64,000 nucleotides of DNA from Candidatus Latescibacterota bacterium (GTDB lineage Bacteria; Krumholzibacteriota; Krumholzibacteriia; JACNKJ01), in the NCBI GenBank assembly GCA_020633725.1, contig JACKDC010000005.1, forward strand, positions 186,001 to 250,000, read 5' to 3'. Shown here one piece after another: positions 46,062 to 53,617 of the stretch. The notes beneath the pieces were generated by a model. The model was given only the letters and a program-made list of their open reading frames with translations, had not been told where the DNA came from and did no database searches. The stretch's first letter is position 1. The number at the start of each line of letters is the position of its first letter. The position numbers were made by a program, and so were the translations under genes.

Positions 46062-47773
46062 CCTGCCGACGTCTCGCGCCGCTCGCCGCGGCGCTCGCCT
46101 TCGCCATGCCCTTCGCGCCGGGGGCCGCCCGCGGCGGCGCGCCAGCGGACGACGCCGCGCTCGCGCTGGTCAACGGCGAGACCGTGACCCTCGCCGACCT
46201 GGACGCCGAACTGGGCAGCCGCCCCCTGGACCCCGCGGCCGCCCCGCCCGCGGTCGACATCCTCGAGCGGCTCGTCGAGAACCGCCTGCTCGAGCAGGAG
46301 GGCTATCGCATGGGCGCGGAGGAGGAGCCCGCCGTCCGCAATCAGGTGCTCGACCTGCGCCGGATACGCGCGGTGGTGGCGCTGCTCGATTCGGTGTCGG
46401 CGCAGTCGGCGAGCAGCGCCGCGGCGGCGCTGGACAGCGCCATGAACAAGGAGACCACCTTCCGGCACGTGGCGCACATCCTCGTCCCCGACGAGGCGAG
46501 CGCGCGCGGCCTGCTCGACAGCCTGGCGGCGGGGGCCGATTTCGCGGGCCTGGCGCGGCGCCACTCCACCGACGGCAACGCGCCCAAGGGCGGCGACCTG
46601 GGCTGGGCGCCCGCCGGCGCCTACGTGCCGGCCTTCGAGGCGGCCACCGGTTCGCTGGCGCCCGGCGAGGTGGCGGGACCCATCGAAACCGAGTTCGGCT
46701 GGCACCTGATCACGCTGCTCGAGACGCGCACGGAGTCCGCCGGGCAGTCGCCCGCGATGCGCGACGCCATGCACAAGCGCCTGGAGCGCGAGGAGCGCAT
46801 GGCCGCCGTGCGGCGCTTCGTCGGAGCGCTGAAGGACGAGTACGGCGTGACCGTCAACGACTCGCTGCTGGCGACCCTGGACTTCGGCTCCACCGATCCC
46901 GCGGTGCTGGACCGCTACAAGGACAGCGACGCCGTCCTGGCGACGCTGCCCACCGGGCGGCTCACCGTGGGGGCGCTGAACCGTCAGATCCTCTTCAAGT
47001 ACTTCCACGGGCTCTCGGGCCGCGACAACACGGACGCCATGCGCGACGAGGTCTTTCGCCAGTGGCTGGACGAGGCCCTGCTCAGCTACGAGGCGCGCCA
47101 GCGGGGCTTCGACCACAGTCCCGCCGTGGAAGTGGAGGCCCGTCAGCTGGAGCGTGCGCTGATTCGCGAGGAGGTGCTCAAGGCCGTCCTGATGGGCGTG
47201 CAGGAGCCCGCCGACGCCGACGTGGCCGCCTACTACGCGGCCAATGCCCAGCGCTTCGCGGATCCGCCCCGCGTCAAGCTCCGCAGCGTGGGCTTCGGCG
47301 ACGAAGCCGCCGCCCGCCGCTTCCTCGCGCAGCTGGAGTCCGGCGCGCAGTTCGGCTGGCTCAGCGCGCGCGATCCCTCGGTGCGCGACGCGGACGACCC
47401 CCTGGGCGCGGACTGGCTGGAGCCGTCGGCGCTCGGCCTCGACGCCGCGCAGCTCGCGCGCGGACAGCGCGTGGGACCGCTGCCCTACGGCGAGGGCGAC
47501 GGCGGCTGGGCCGTCGGCGAGCTGCAGCTCGTGGACCGTCCCGCGCCCCCGCCGCTGACGGCCTGCCGCGGCGCGGTGAGCGCGGCGCTGCTGCGGGAGC
47601 GGCAGCACGAGGCCGTCAACGAGGCCATCTCCCGCTTGAAGGACGCCGCCACGGTGACCTACGCGCCCGGCGCCGAGGCGCGGATCCGCGCGCGGCTCGC
47701 GGCGCTCACGACCCCCGACGAGACCAGGTCTGCCGCGGCTGGCGCCGCCGGCGGCGCTGGCGGAGGACACTGA
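46058..47773 (+). CDS. Periplasmic parvulin-type peptidyl-prolyl isomerase/chaperone
   Basis: A 571-residue SurA/PpiC-like protein. The signal peptide is LAPLAAALAFAMPFAPGAARG. A SurA_N-like chaperone region (NGETVTLADLDAELGSR, ILERLVENRLLEQEGYRMG) is followed by a parvulin domain (~145-240: FRHVAHILVPDEASARGLLD, GDLGWAPAGAYVPAFEAA, TEFGWHLITLLETR), then a second helical chaperone region and a degenerate second parvulin-like domain (~405-500). It probably folds the Pro- and His-rich multiheme cytochromes encoded next. A prolyl-isomerase chaperone (OscH) has this place in the Geobacter osc cluster. Confidence 0.9.
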   Translation: MTCRRLAPLAAALAFAMPFAPGAARGGAPADDAALALVNGETVTLADLDAELGSRPLDPAAAPPAVDILERLVENRLLEQEGYRMGAEEEPAVRNQVLDLRRIRAVVALLDSVSAQSASSAAAALDSAMNKETTFRHVAHILVPDEASARGLLDSLAAGADFAGLARRHSTDGNAPKGGDLGWAPAGAYVPAFEAATGSLAPGEVAGPIETEFGWHLITLLETRTESAGQSPAMRDAMHKRLEREERMAAVRRFVGALKDEYGVTVNDSLLATLDFGSTDPAVLDRYKDSDAVLATLPTGRLTVGALNRQILFKYFHGLSGRDNTDAMRDEVFRQWLDEALLSYEARQRGFDHSPAVEVEARQLERALIREEVLKAVLMGVQEPADADVAAYYAANAQRFADPPRVKLRSVGFGDEAAARRFLAQLESGAQFGWLSARDPSVRDADDPLGADWLEPSALGLDAAQLARGQRVGPLPYGEGDGGWAVGELQLVDRPAPPPLTACRGAVSAALLRERQHEAVNEAISRLKDAATVTYAPGAEARIRARLAALTTPDETRSAAAGAAGGAGGGH

Positions 47774-50700
47774 TGCATCGCCTGCTCCCCGCGCACGGCC
47801 GCGCGCAAAAGCTCCTCGCGCCCCTCGCCCTCGCGCTGACGCTGTTCGCGGCCGCGCAGCCGGCGCTGGCCGCGCGGGGCGGTCTGGGCTCGAAGTCCTG
47901 CCTCGACTGTCACGACAACCTGAAGAGCGAGACCCGCCGCAGCGACGCCCACGCCCCCTTCGCCAAGGCCGACTGCGAGGCCTGCCACAAGCCGCACGGC
48001 ATCATGGGCGGTCTCGTCCTGAAGGCGGAGATCAACAGCCTCTGCCTCGAGTGCCACGAGGACGTCGCCGCCCAGCGCGAGCTGCCGGTGCTCCACGGCC
48101 CGCTGGACGGCGGCAAGTGCACCGACTGCCACGATCCCCACGGCAGCGGCGCGCCGATGCTGCTGCCCGGCAAGGGCGCCGAGGGCTGCTACGCCTGCCA
48201 CGATCGCGCGGCGTTCACGCGCCCGGTGGTGCACGAGCCGCTGCGCAAGCGGGGCTGCAACGCCTGCCACGCGAGCCACGGCAGCGCCGAGCCCGGCCTG
48301 CTCGCGAAGCCGGCCACCGCGCTCTGCCTCGACTGTCACGCGGGCGGCGCCAAGCTGACGACCGCCCATGCGGGCGTGGACGTCGCCGCGGCGGGCGCCT
48401 GCGTGGACTGCCACGATCCGCACAGCGCGGACACGACGTCGCTGCTGCGCCGCTCGATCCACGCCCCCGTGGCGGACATGGACTGCGCCAGCTGCCACAC
48501 GGTGGACGCGGCCGGCCAGGTCACGCTGACCGAGACGCCCGCCGCCACCTGCGCCATGTGCCACGACGAGGCCGAGCGCAAGCCGGCGGTGGAGCACCCG
48601 GCCTTCAGCGACGGCGACTGCATCGACTGCCACTCGCCCCACGGCAGCAACGAGCCCGGGCTGCTCAAGGCGCCCCAGGCGCAGCTCTGCTTCACCTGTC
48701 ACGAGGCCGGCGACTTCAAGCGCGCGGACGGCCATCCCCCGGCGGTGAAGGGCCAGTGCAGCGCTTGCCACGACGCGCACGGCGCCGCCGAGCCGCAGCT
48801 GCTGCGCCAGCCGCAGCGCGAGCTCTGCCGGTCCTGCCACCAGGAGGCCTCGATCACGCCCGCGGCGGGACAGCACGAGCACACGCCCGCGGCCAAGCGC
48901 GACTGCACGGTCTGTCACGCGCCGCACAGCGCGGCCCAGCCCGGTCTGCTCCGCGAGCCCGCCGGCGAGCTCTGCCTGAGTTGCCACCTCAAGGTGAAGC
49001 TGCTCAACGCGTCGGAGCACCCGCACGGCGTCGTGGCCGCAGGTGACTGCCTGAGCTGCCACGAGCCCCACGTCGCCGCGCGCGCCGATCTGCTCAAGGA
49101 CGCGCCGGGGACGCTCTGCCTCGGCTGCCACGAGGACTTCGGCCGCGCGCCCCAGGGCGGCTCGGTGCATCCGCCGGCCGAGGCCGGCGACTGCCTCGAC
49201 TGCCACCTGCCCCACGGCGGCGAGCGCAAGGGCATGCTCACGGAGACGCCGGAGGCGCTCTGCCTCGGCTGTCACGACGCGGGCGCGGACCTGCCGCACC
49301 CCCACGCGCCCGTGGCCGAGGGCCGCTGCGCGGAGTGCCACGACGCGCACCGCTCGCCCGCGAAGCACCTGCTCGCGGCGCCGTCGCCGCTGCTCTGCAC
49401 GGGCTGCCACGCGGACGTGGTGAGCGCCGAGGGCGCGACGTCGGTGCACCCGCCCTCCCAGGACGACTGTCTCGTCTGCCACGAGCCCCACGGCGGGCAG
49501 CGGGCGGGTTTCCTGGTGGAGCCGGCGACGGCGCTCTGCTTCCAGTGCCACGATGGCCAGGGCGCCGGCTTCCGCGGCGCGCATCTCGCGCTGGACGACC
49601 CGTCGGGCGTCGACTGCCTCGGCTGCCACGAGCCGCACCGCGGTCTGCAGACCGCGCTGCTGCACGCCAACGAGCATCCGCCCTTCGCGGACCGCGACTG
49701 CGGGGTCTGCCACAGCCAGGGCTCGACGTCCGTCGCCGCCGGCGTCTGCCTCGACTGCCACGACGACCCGGCCGCGGGACCGAACGTCAAGGTGGTGCAT
49801 GCCCCGGTGGAGGCCGGCGAGTGCCAGGACTGCCACAACCCGCACGCCGCGAACGGCGAGCACCTCTTCCGCGGCCCGGTGGGGGAGACCTGCCTCGGCT
49901 GCCACGACGAGGGCGCGCTCTACCCCGACCGCGCGCTCGCCCATGCGCCCGTGCGCGACGGCCAGTGCGAGCGCTGCCACGACGGCCACGCCTCCGCCCA
50001 GCCCGCCCTGCTGCGCAAGGCGCCCGGCACGCTCTGCCTCAGCTGCCACCCGGCCATCGGCGACGCCTCGCGGGGCAAGGCCCACGCGCCCGTCGCCGAC
50101 GGGGACTGCGCGGCTTGCCACGACAGCCACGGCAGCGGCCAGCCGTCGATGCTGGTGGACGCCGTGCCGGGACTCTGCTTCGCCTGCCACGACACCGGCG
50201 GCAAGGCGATGAGCAGCGCCCACGGCGGCTTCGACCTCACCGACGTGAACTGCACGAGCTGCCACGATCCCCACCGCTCGCGCGGCGCGGGGCTCGAGCG
50301 CGAGGGATCGGTGCACCCGCCCTACGCGGAGCGCAGCTGCGGGGACTGCCACGCGGGCAGCCCGGCCGTGATCGCGCCCCAGCGCGAGCTCTGCTTCACC
50401 TGCCACGCCGGGCTGGAGCAGGACGTCCTCGAGGGCAAGGTCCACCCGGTGCTGAACACCGACGCCGCCTGCACCAGCTGCCACCTGCCCCACGCCGCGG
50501 GGCAGCAGCACCTGCTGGCGGCCGATCAGGTGGAGCTGTGTGCGCGCTGCCACGCCGCCGAGGCGGAGCACCTGACGGCCGCCGAGCACCGCCATCCCGA
50601 GGGTCCGCGCGGCCTCTGCGCGAGCTGCCACGACCCCCACGCGGAGTCAACGGCGCCGCGGAGTCCCACCCAGGAGCTCTGCAGCAAGTGCCACGACTTC

Positions 50701-50877
50701 ACCAAGCACGTGAGCCATCCGGTGGGGGCCGGGGTGACCGACCCGCGGACCGGCAAGGAGCTGGGCTGCCTCAGCTGCCACGATCCGCACGGCTCGTCCT
50801 TCAAGTACTTCCTGACGGGAGACCCGGGCGGTCGGCTCTGCGTCCAGTGCCACACGGACAAGATCCGCAGCCGCTAG
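47773..50877 (+). CDS. Giant multiheme cytochrome c with 42 CXXCH motifs
   Basis: A 1034-residue exported cytochrome. The ATG at 47773 shares a base with the previous stop, and a signal peptide (LLAPLALALTLFAAAQPALA) follows. I count 42 CXXCH heme-attachment motifs, about one per 24 residues, arranged as ~21 doubled units of ~48 residues. Each unit has one motif followed by PHG or a similar His (CTDCHDPHGSG) and one preceded by Leu (LCLECH), with HAP/HPP histidines between as likely distal ligands. There is almost no other domain. It could span the periplasm or extend from the surface as a heme wire. A hairpin terminator follows. Confidence 0.95.
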   Translation: MHRLLPAHGRAQKLLAPLALALTLFAAAQPALAARGGLGSKSCLDCHDNLKSETRRSDAHAPFAKADCEACHKPHGIMGGLVLKAEINSLCLECHEDVAAQRELPVLHGPLDGGKCTDCHDPHGSGAPMLLPGKGAEGCYACHDRAAFTRPVVHEPLRKRGCNACHASHGSAEPGLLAKPATALCLDCHAGGAKLTTAHAGVDVAAAGACVDCHDPHSADTTSLLRRSIHAPVADMDCASCHTVDAAGQVTLTETPAATCAMCHDEAERKPAVEHPAFSDGDCIDCHSPHGSNEPGLLKAPQAQLCFTCHEAGDFKRADGHPPAVKGQCSACHDAHGAAEPQLLRQPQRELCRSCHQEASITPAAGQHEHTPAAKRDCTVCHAPHSAAQPGLLREPAGELCLSCHLKVKLLNASEHPHGVVAAGDCLSCHEPHVAARADLLKDAPGTLCLGCHEDFGRAPQGGSVHPPAEAGDCLDCHLPHGGERKGMLTETPEALCLGCHDAGADLPHPHAPVAEGRCAECHDAHRSPAKHLLAAPSPLLCTGCHADVVSAEGATSVHPPSQDDCLVCHEPHGGQRAGFLVEPATALCFQCHDGQGAGFRGAHLALDDPSGVDCLGCHEPHRGLQTALLHANEHPPFADRDCGVCHSQGSTSVAAGVCLDCHDDPAAGPNVKVVHAPVEAGECQDCHNPHAANGEHLFRGPVGETCLGCHDEGALYPDRALAHAPVRDGQCERCHDGHASAQPALLRKAPGTLCLSCHPAIGDASRGKAHAPVADGDCAACHDSHGSGQPSMLVDAVPGLCFACHDTGGKAMSSAHGGFDLTDVNCTSCHDPHRSRGAGLEREGSVHPPYAERSCGDCHAGSPAVIAPQRELCFTCHAGLEQDVLEGKVHPVLNTDAACTSCHLPHAAGQQHLLAADQVELCARCHAAEAEHLTAAEHRHPEGPRGLCASCHDPHAESTAPRSPTQELCSKCHDFTKHVSHPVGAGVTDPRTGKELGCLSCHDPHGSSFKYFLTGDPGGRLCVQCHTDKIRSR

Positions 50878-50899
50878 GGGCGTCAGCTCGAGCGAACCG

Positions 50900-50930
50900 A
50901 CGGGGGGAGGGCCACAGGCTCTCCCCCCGT
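50900..50930 (+). terminator. Hairpin after the 42-heme cytochrome gene
   Basis: ACGGGGGGAG (50900-50909) pairs with CTCCCCCCGT (50921-50930) over an 11-base loop, 22 bases after the stop. No T-run follows. It separates the upstream operon from the NHL-omcS unit. Confidence 0.65.
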
Positions 50931-51038
50931 TCGCGCTGGGGCCCGCGCCCGAGCCGCATCGCCCGCTCCCAGTGTGGTTGCGGGGAGTTGAAACTTCACC
51001 CGGAAGGCCAAAATCGAGTACAGGGGTAAAAGAGGTTC

Positions 51039-51068
51039 TTGACTGGAATGTTGTGAATTAGGTAACAT
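51039..51068 (+). promoter_or_regulatory. Promoter of the NHL-omcS unit
   Basis: TTGACT (51039-51044), 18-base spacer, TAACAT (51063-51068), 54 bases before the NHL gene ATG, in a locally AT-rich stretch. Confidence 0.65.
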
Positions 51069-51069
51069 A

Positions 51070-51096
51070 CTGACCGGTCAGCGAGGTTAACCTCGC
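51070..51096. promoter_or_regulatory. Two adjacent perfect palindromes, probable operators
   Basis: CTGACCGGTCAG (51070-51081) and GCGAGGTTAACCTCGC (51081-51096) abut, sharing one base, directly downstream of the -10 box at about the transcription start. TGACCGGTCA-type palindromes are common TetR-family operator cores. As RNA they could also fold, but uninterrupted palindromes favour protein dimers. Confidence 0.65.
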
Positions 51097-51122
51097 ACAG
51101 CGACCCGGAGAAGGACGCGAGC

Positions 51123-52250
51123 ATGGAGCGCAAGCTCTCGGTCAAGACGGTCGTCACCGGCTCACTGCTCGTTCTGATCCCAGCCCTGTTCAACGCGACT
51201 GACGCGACAGCAGCCTGGGTGATGGACTACGCGGGAGCGTTGTCACCGGATTATCACGACCGCCCCTGTGGGCGGCCCGTCGCCGTGAGCTACGCGGACG
51301 GGGACGACGTGCTCTGCGTGACCGACGCCGCCGCGCGCAGCCTGCGCGTCTACACCGCGGACGGCATCTACACCTTCGCCACCGACGCCCTCGCCGCGCT
51401 CAGCCAGCCGCTCGACGCGGCCATCGACGCCGAGGGGCGCTTCGTCTTCACCGACATGGACGCCGGCCGCGGCCGCACGCTGCGCCGGCTCGATCTGCGC
51501 GGCGAGCCTGACGCCTTCGACGTGGCCCTTCCCGCCGACGACTGGTTCCCCGAGCACCTGCTGATCACGCGTGACGGCGGGCTCGTCACCGTGGACAACA
51601 CGCACCGGCTGCTCTGCAAGCACGACGCGGCCGGCGCGCTGCTCTGGAGCCGCACGCTGGCGCCCGAGGCCGGCGATCGCGATCTGGGGCTGGGGCGTCC
51701 CGCGGAGGCGGCGGACGGCCGCCTCTACATCACGAGCGCGTCGCTGCACGGCGTGCTGGTGCAGGACGCCGAGGGGCGTCCGCTGGACAGCTTCGGGCGC
51801 TTCGGTTCCGCGCGCGGACGCATGGTGCTGCCGGTGGGCGTGGCCGTGGCGCCGAACGGATCGCTGCTCGTGCTCGACCGCCTGCGCCACGTGGTCCTGC
51901 TCTTCGACGCCGAGCACGTCTTCCTGGGGGAGTACGGCAGCCTGGGCACTCACCCGGGGCAGTTCTACCACCCGAGTTCCATCGCCGCCACCGCCGACGG
52001 CCGCGTCATCGTGGCGCAGAGCTTCGCGGGCCGCGTGCAGATCTACCGTCTCTACGACAGCCAGGCCGGGGCCGCGCGCGCGGCTGCCGGCGAGGGCCGT
52101 CTCGCCGACTTGAATTCAGCATCATCCGTGAACTTCGAAGCAAGGGGGTTGAATCGCTCCGCGTCAGTGGCTGACGCATCTCGTGTTTCCAACGATGGGG
52201 GGGCTCCCTGGGGCCTTTCCGGGTTCGAATCCATCACCATGAGGTACTAG
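51123..52250 (+). CDS. Exported NHL-repeat beta-propeller protein
   Basis: A 375-residue protein with signal peptide VVTGSLLVLIPALFNATDATAA and ~six NHL-like blades (RPVAVSYADGDDVLCVTDAA, LPVGVAVAPNGSLLVLDRLR, HPSSIAATADGRVIVAQSFA, GRVQIYRLY). The last ~45 residues (after ~330) are Ser/Asn-rich, less GC-biased and unlike a propeller. omcS follows after 2 bases. A beta-propeller protein (OscD) accompanies OmcS in Geobacter and affects nanowire morphology, so a filament-organising role is likely by analogy. Confidence 0.88.
   Translation: MERKLSVKTVVTGSLLVLIPALFNATDATAAWVMDYAGALSPDYHDRPCGRPVAVSYADGDDVLCVTDAAARSLRVYTADGIYTFATDALAALSQPLDAAIDAEGRFVFTDMDAGRGRTLRRLDLRGEPDAFDVALPADDWFPEHLLITRDGGLVTVDNTHRLLCKHDAAGALLWSRTLAPEAGDRDLGLGRPAEAADGRLYITSASLHGVLVQDAEGRPLDSFGRFGSARGRMVLPVGVAVAPNGSLLVLDRLRHVVLLFDAEHVFLGEYGSLGTHPGQFYHPSSIAATADGRVIVAQSFAGRVQIYRLYDSQAGAARAAAGEGRLADLNSASSVNFEARGLNRSASVADASRVSNDGGAPWGLSGFESITMRY
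52161..52177 (+). other. Stem-loop in the 3' end of the NHL gene, upstream of omcS
   Basis: GCGTCAG-TGG-CTGACGC is a perfect 7-bp stem with a 3-base loop, 75 bases before the omcS ATG, inside an AT-richer part of the NHL gene. It may be an mRNA processing or stability element that lets omcS be expressed separately. Confidence 0.4.
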
Positions 52251-52252
52251 CA

Positions 52253-53356
52253 ATGAAACTGTTCAAGCTCTTCGCCCTGGCCGCGGCGCTGGTCATCCTC
52301 GCCAGCGGCAGCGCGCTGGCCTTCCACGACGGCGGCGTTGCGGAGTGCGCCGGCTGCCATACCATGCACAACAGCGACGACGGCATGCAGGTGGGCGACA
52401 ATCCCATCGGCAACGAGTACCTGCTCAAGGTCGGCAACGCCAGCGACACCTGCCTGAGCTGCCATGCGTCCTACGGCCAGTTCTACGGCGGCCTGGGCTA
52501 CGGCCCCGGCGGCGACTTCTACTGGCTCACCCGTGACTACAGCTGGAGCGCCCACGGCCACACCACCTATAGCTACGGCGACAACCACGGTCACAACATC
52601 GTCTCCCCGGCCAACGGCCTGGAAGCCGACATCACGCTGACCGAGGCGCCGGGCGGCGACTTCCTGTCGACCTACCTGCGTTGCACCAGCTGCCACGATC
52701 CCCACGGCAACCAGAACTTCCGTCTGCTCTACGGCACGGACATGGGCCCGGTGTACAACGGCGGCCGCTACGACTTCGACAACCCGGCCCCCGAGGCCGT
52801 GGGCAACAGCCGCCGGACCATGGTCGGCGGCGGCGGCAACGAGACCGACGCTCAGCACACCGTCTACAAGAACGGCATGAGCGAGTGGTGCGCGAACTGC
52901 CACACCAACTTCCATTCCGACAACACGACCAACTTCGTGCATCCCACCGGTGAGAACCTGGGCTCCACGATCGCGGCCGCGTACAATGCGTACATCAGCA
53001 CCGACGAGACCGTCGGCGGCGATCCCACGACGGCGTTCTGGGGCCTGGTGCCCTTCGAGGCCGTGAACGTGGATCTGGAGACCGTGGATCCGACCAACTA
53101 CACGCAGGGCCCGGCGGGCACCGATCAGGTCATGTGCCTGAGCTGCCACCGCGCTCACGCGTCCGCCTTCGCGAACGCGGGCCGCTGGGACTTCGGCGAG
53201 ACCTTCATCGCCGACAGCCACCCGCAGCCCACGGACACGGGCTGGTCGCAGGACGACGCCGACAACATGTACTATGAGTACACGTTCGTCACCAACCAGC
53301 GCTCGCTCTGCAACAAGTGCCACGTGAAGGACCTGGGTGACGCCCCTTTGGAGTAA
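52253..53356 (+). CDS. omcS: OmcS-like hexaheme c-type cytochrome (extracellular nanowire subunit)
   Basis: A 367-residue cytochrome with a 23-residue signal peptide; the mature protein starts FHDGGVAECAGCHTMHNS. Six CXXCH motifs (CAGCH, CLSCH, CTSCH, CANCH, CLSCH, CNKCH) occur in the order and context of Geobacter OmcS: HTMHNS, GHNIV, CTSCHDPHG, GMSEWCANCH, CLSCHRAHAS and LCNKCH near the C-terminus. His16 of the mature protein, which in OmcS ligates a heme of the next subunit, is kept. At ~344 mature residues it is shorter than OmcS (~407). AGG before ATG, 2 bases after the NHL stop. Family assignment is from recalled OmcS sequence. Confidence 0.93.
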   Translation: MKLFKLFALAAALVILASGSALAFHDGGVAECAGCHTMHNSDDGMQVGDNPIGNEYLLKVGNASDTCLSCHASYGQFYGGLGYGPGGDFYWLTRDYSWSAHGHTTYSYGDNHGHNIVSPANGLEADITLTEAPGGDFLSTYLRCTSCHDPHGNQNFRLLYGTDMGPVYNGGRYDFDNPAPEAVGNSRRTMVGGGGNETDAQHTVYKNGMSEWCANCHTNFHSDNTTNFVHPTGENLGSTIAAAYNAYISTDETVGGDPTTAFWGLVPFEAVNVDLETVDPTNYTQGPAGTDQVMCLSCHRAHASAFANAGRWDFGETFIADSHPQPTDTGWSQDDADNMYYEYTFVTNQRSLCNKCHVKDLGDAPLE

Positions 53357-53364
53357 CGGTCACG

Positions 53365-53391
53365 GGGATTCCCCTCCAGTAGGGGGATCCC
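53365..53391 (+). other. Stem-loop just after omcS
   Basis: GGGATTCCCC (53365-53374) pairs with GGGGGATCCC (53382-53391), one G-T wobble, 7-base loop, nine bases after the stop. It could protect the 3' end of an abundant cytochrome mRNA. Confidence 0.5.
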
Positions 53392-53436
53392 GCGAGGGCT
53401 CGGCCCCGCGCATTCCGTGACGTCTTGCAAGCCCGG

Positions 53437-53473
53437 ACGAGGGCGGCTTCTGCGGAGGCCGCCCTCGTCTTTT
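53437..53473 (+). terminator. Strong intrinsic terminator of the omcS unit
   Basis: An 11-bp perfect stem (ACGAGGGCGGC 53437-53447 with 53458-53468), 10-base loop, then CTTTT. Confidence 0.92.
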
Positions 53474-53483
53474 GCGCCGCCGC

Positions 53484-53512
53484 TTGACGCGACCCGCCCC
53501 TGCCTCTAGCCT
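53484..53512 (+). promoter_or_regulatory. Promoter of tRNA-Ile2
   Basis: TTGACG (53484-53489), 17-base spacer, TAGCCT (53507-53512), ten bases before the tRNA. Confidence 0.6.
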
Positions 53513-53521
53513 CCGCGCGAA

Positions 53522-53594
53522 GGGCCCATAGCTCAGTGGTTAGAGCAGGCGACTCATAATCGTTTGATCGCAGGTTCGACTCCTGCTGGGCCCA
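53522..53594 (+). tRNA. tRNA-Ile2 (CAT, lysidine-modified)
   Basis: A 73-base cloverleaf. The acceptor GGGCCCA/TGGGCCC is perfect, loop CTCATAA carries anticodon CAT, and the T-arm is GCAGG-TTCGACT-CCTGC. CAT could mean Met, but the body TAGCTCAGTGGTTAGAGCAG followed by GCGACTCATAATCG matches E. coli ileX/ileY closely, so I read it as the AUA-decoding tRNA-Ile whose C34 is converted to lysidine by TilS. CCA is not encoded. Confidence 0.9.
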
Positions 53595-53617
53595 CCGACG
53601 CCAACCCGCGAGAGGCC

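Noticed and set aside
47773..50877. CRISPR-like or tandem DNA repeat because of the regular ~48-codon periodicity
   Set aside because: The periodicity is in the protein (CXXCH units) with diverged DNA; there are no identical repeats and spacers.
50878..51122. GEMM-type cyclic dinucleotide riboswitch upstream of the NHL-omcS unit, as known for Geobacter omcS
   Set aside because: The conserved GEMM core (GGGACGCAAAGCC-like and GGTAGCCGGGTT-like segments) is absent here and in 52081-52252.
52218..52240. tRNA or tmRNA 3' end (GGGTTCGAATCC followed by ATCACCA)
   Set aside because: Only the T-loop-like string is present; the 5-bp T-stem does not pair and no acceptor or anticodon arm exists upstream. 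It lies inside the NHL coding frame.
53522..53594. tRNA-Met (CAT)
   Set aside because: Body sequence matches tRNA-Ile2 (ileX/ileY type), not elongator or initiator Met.
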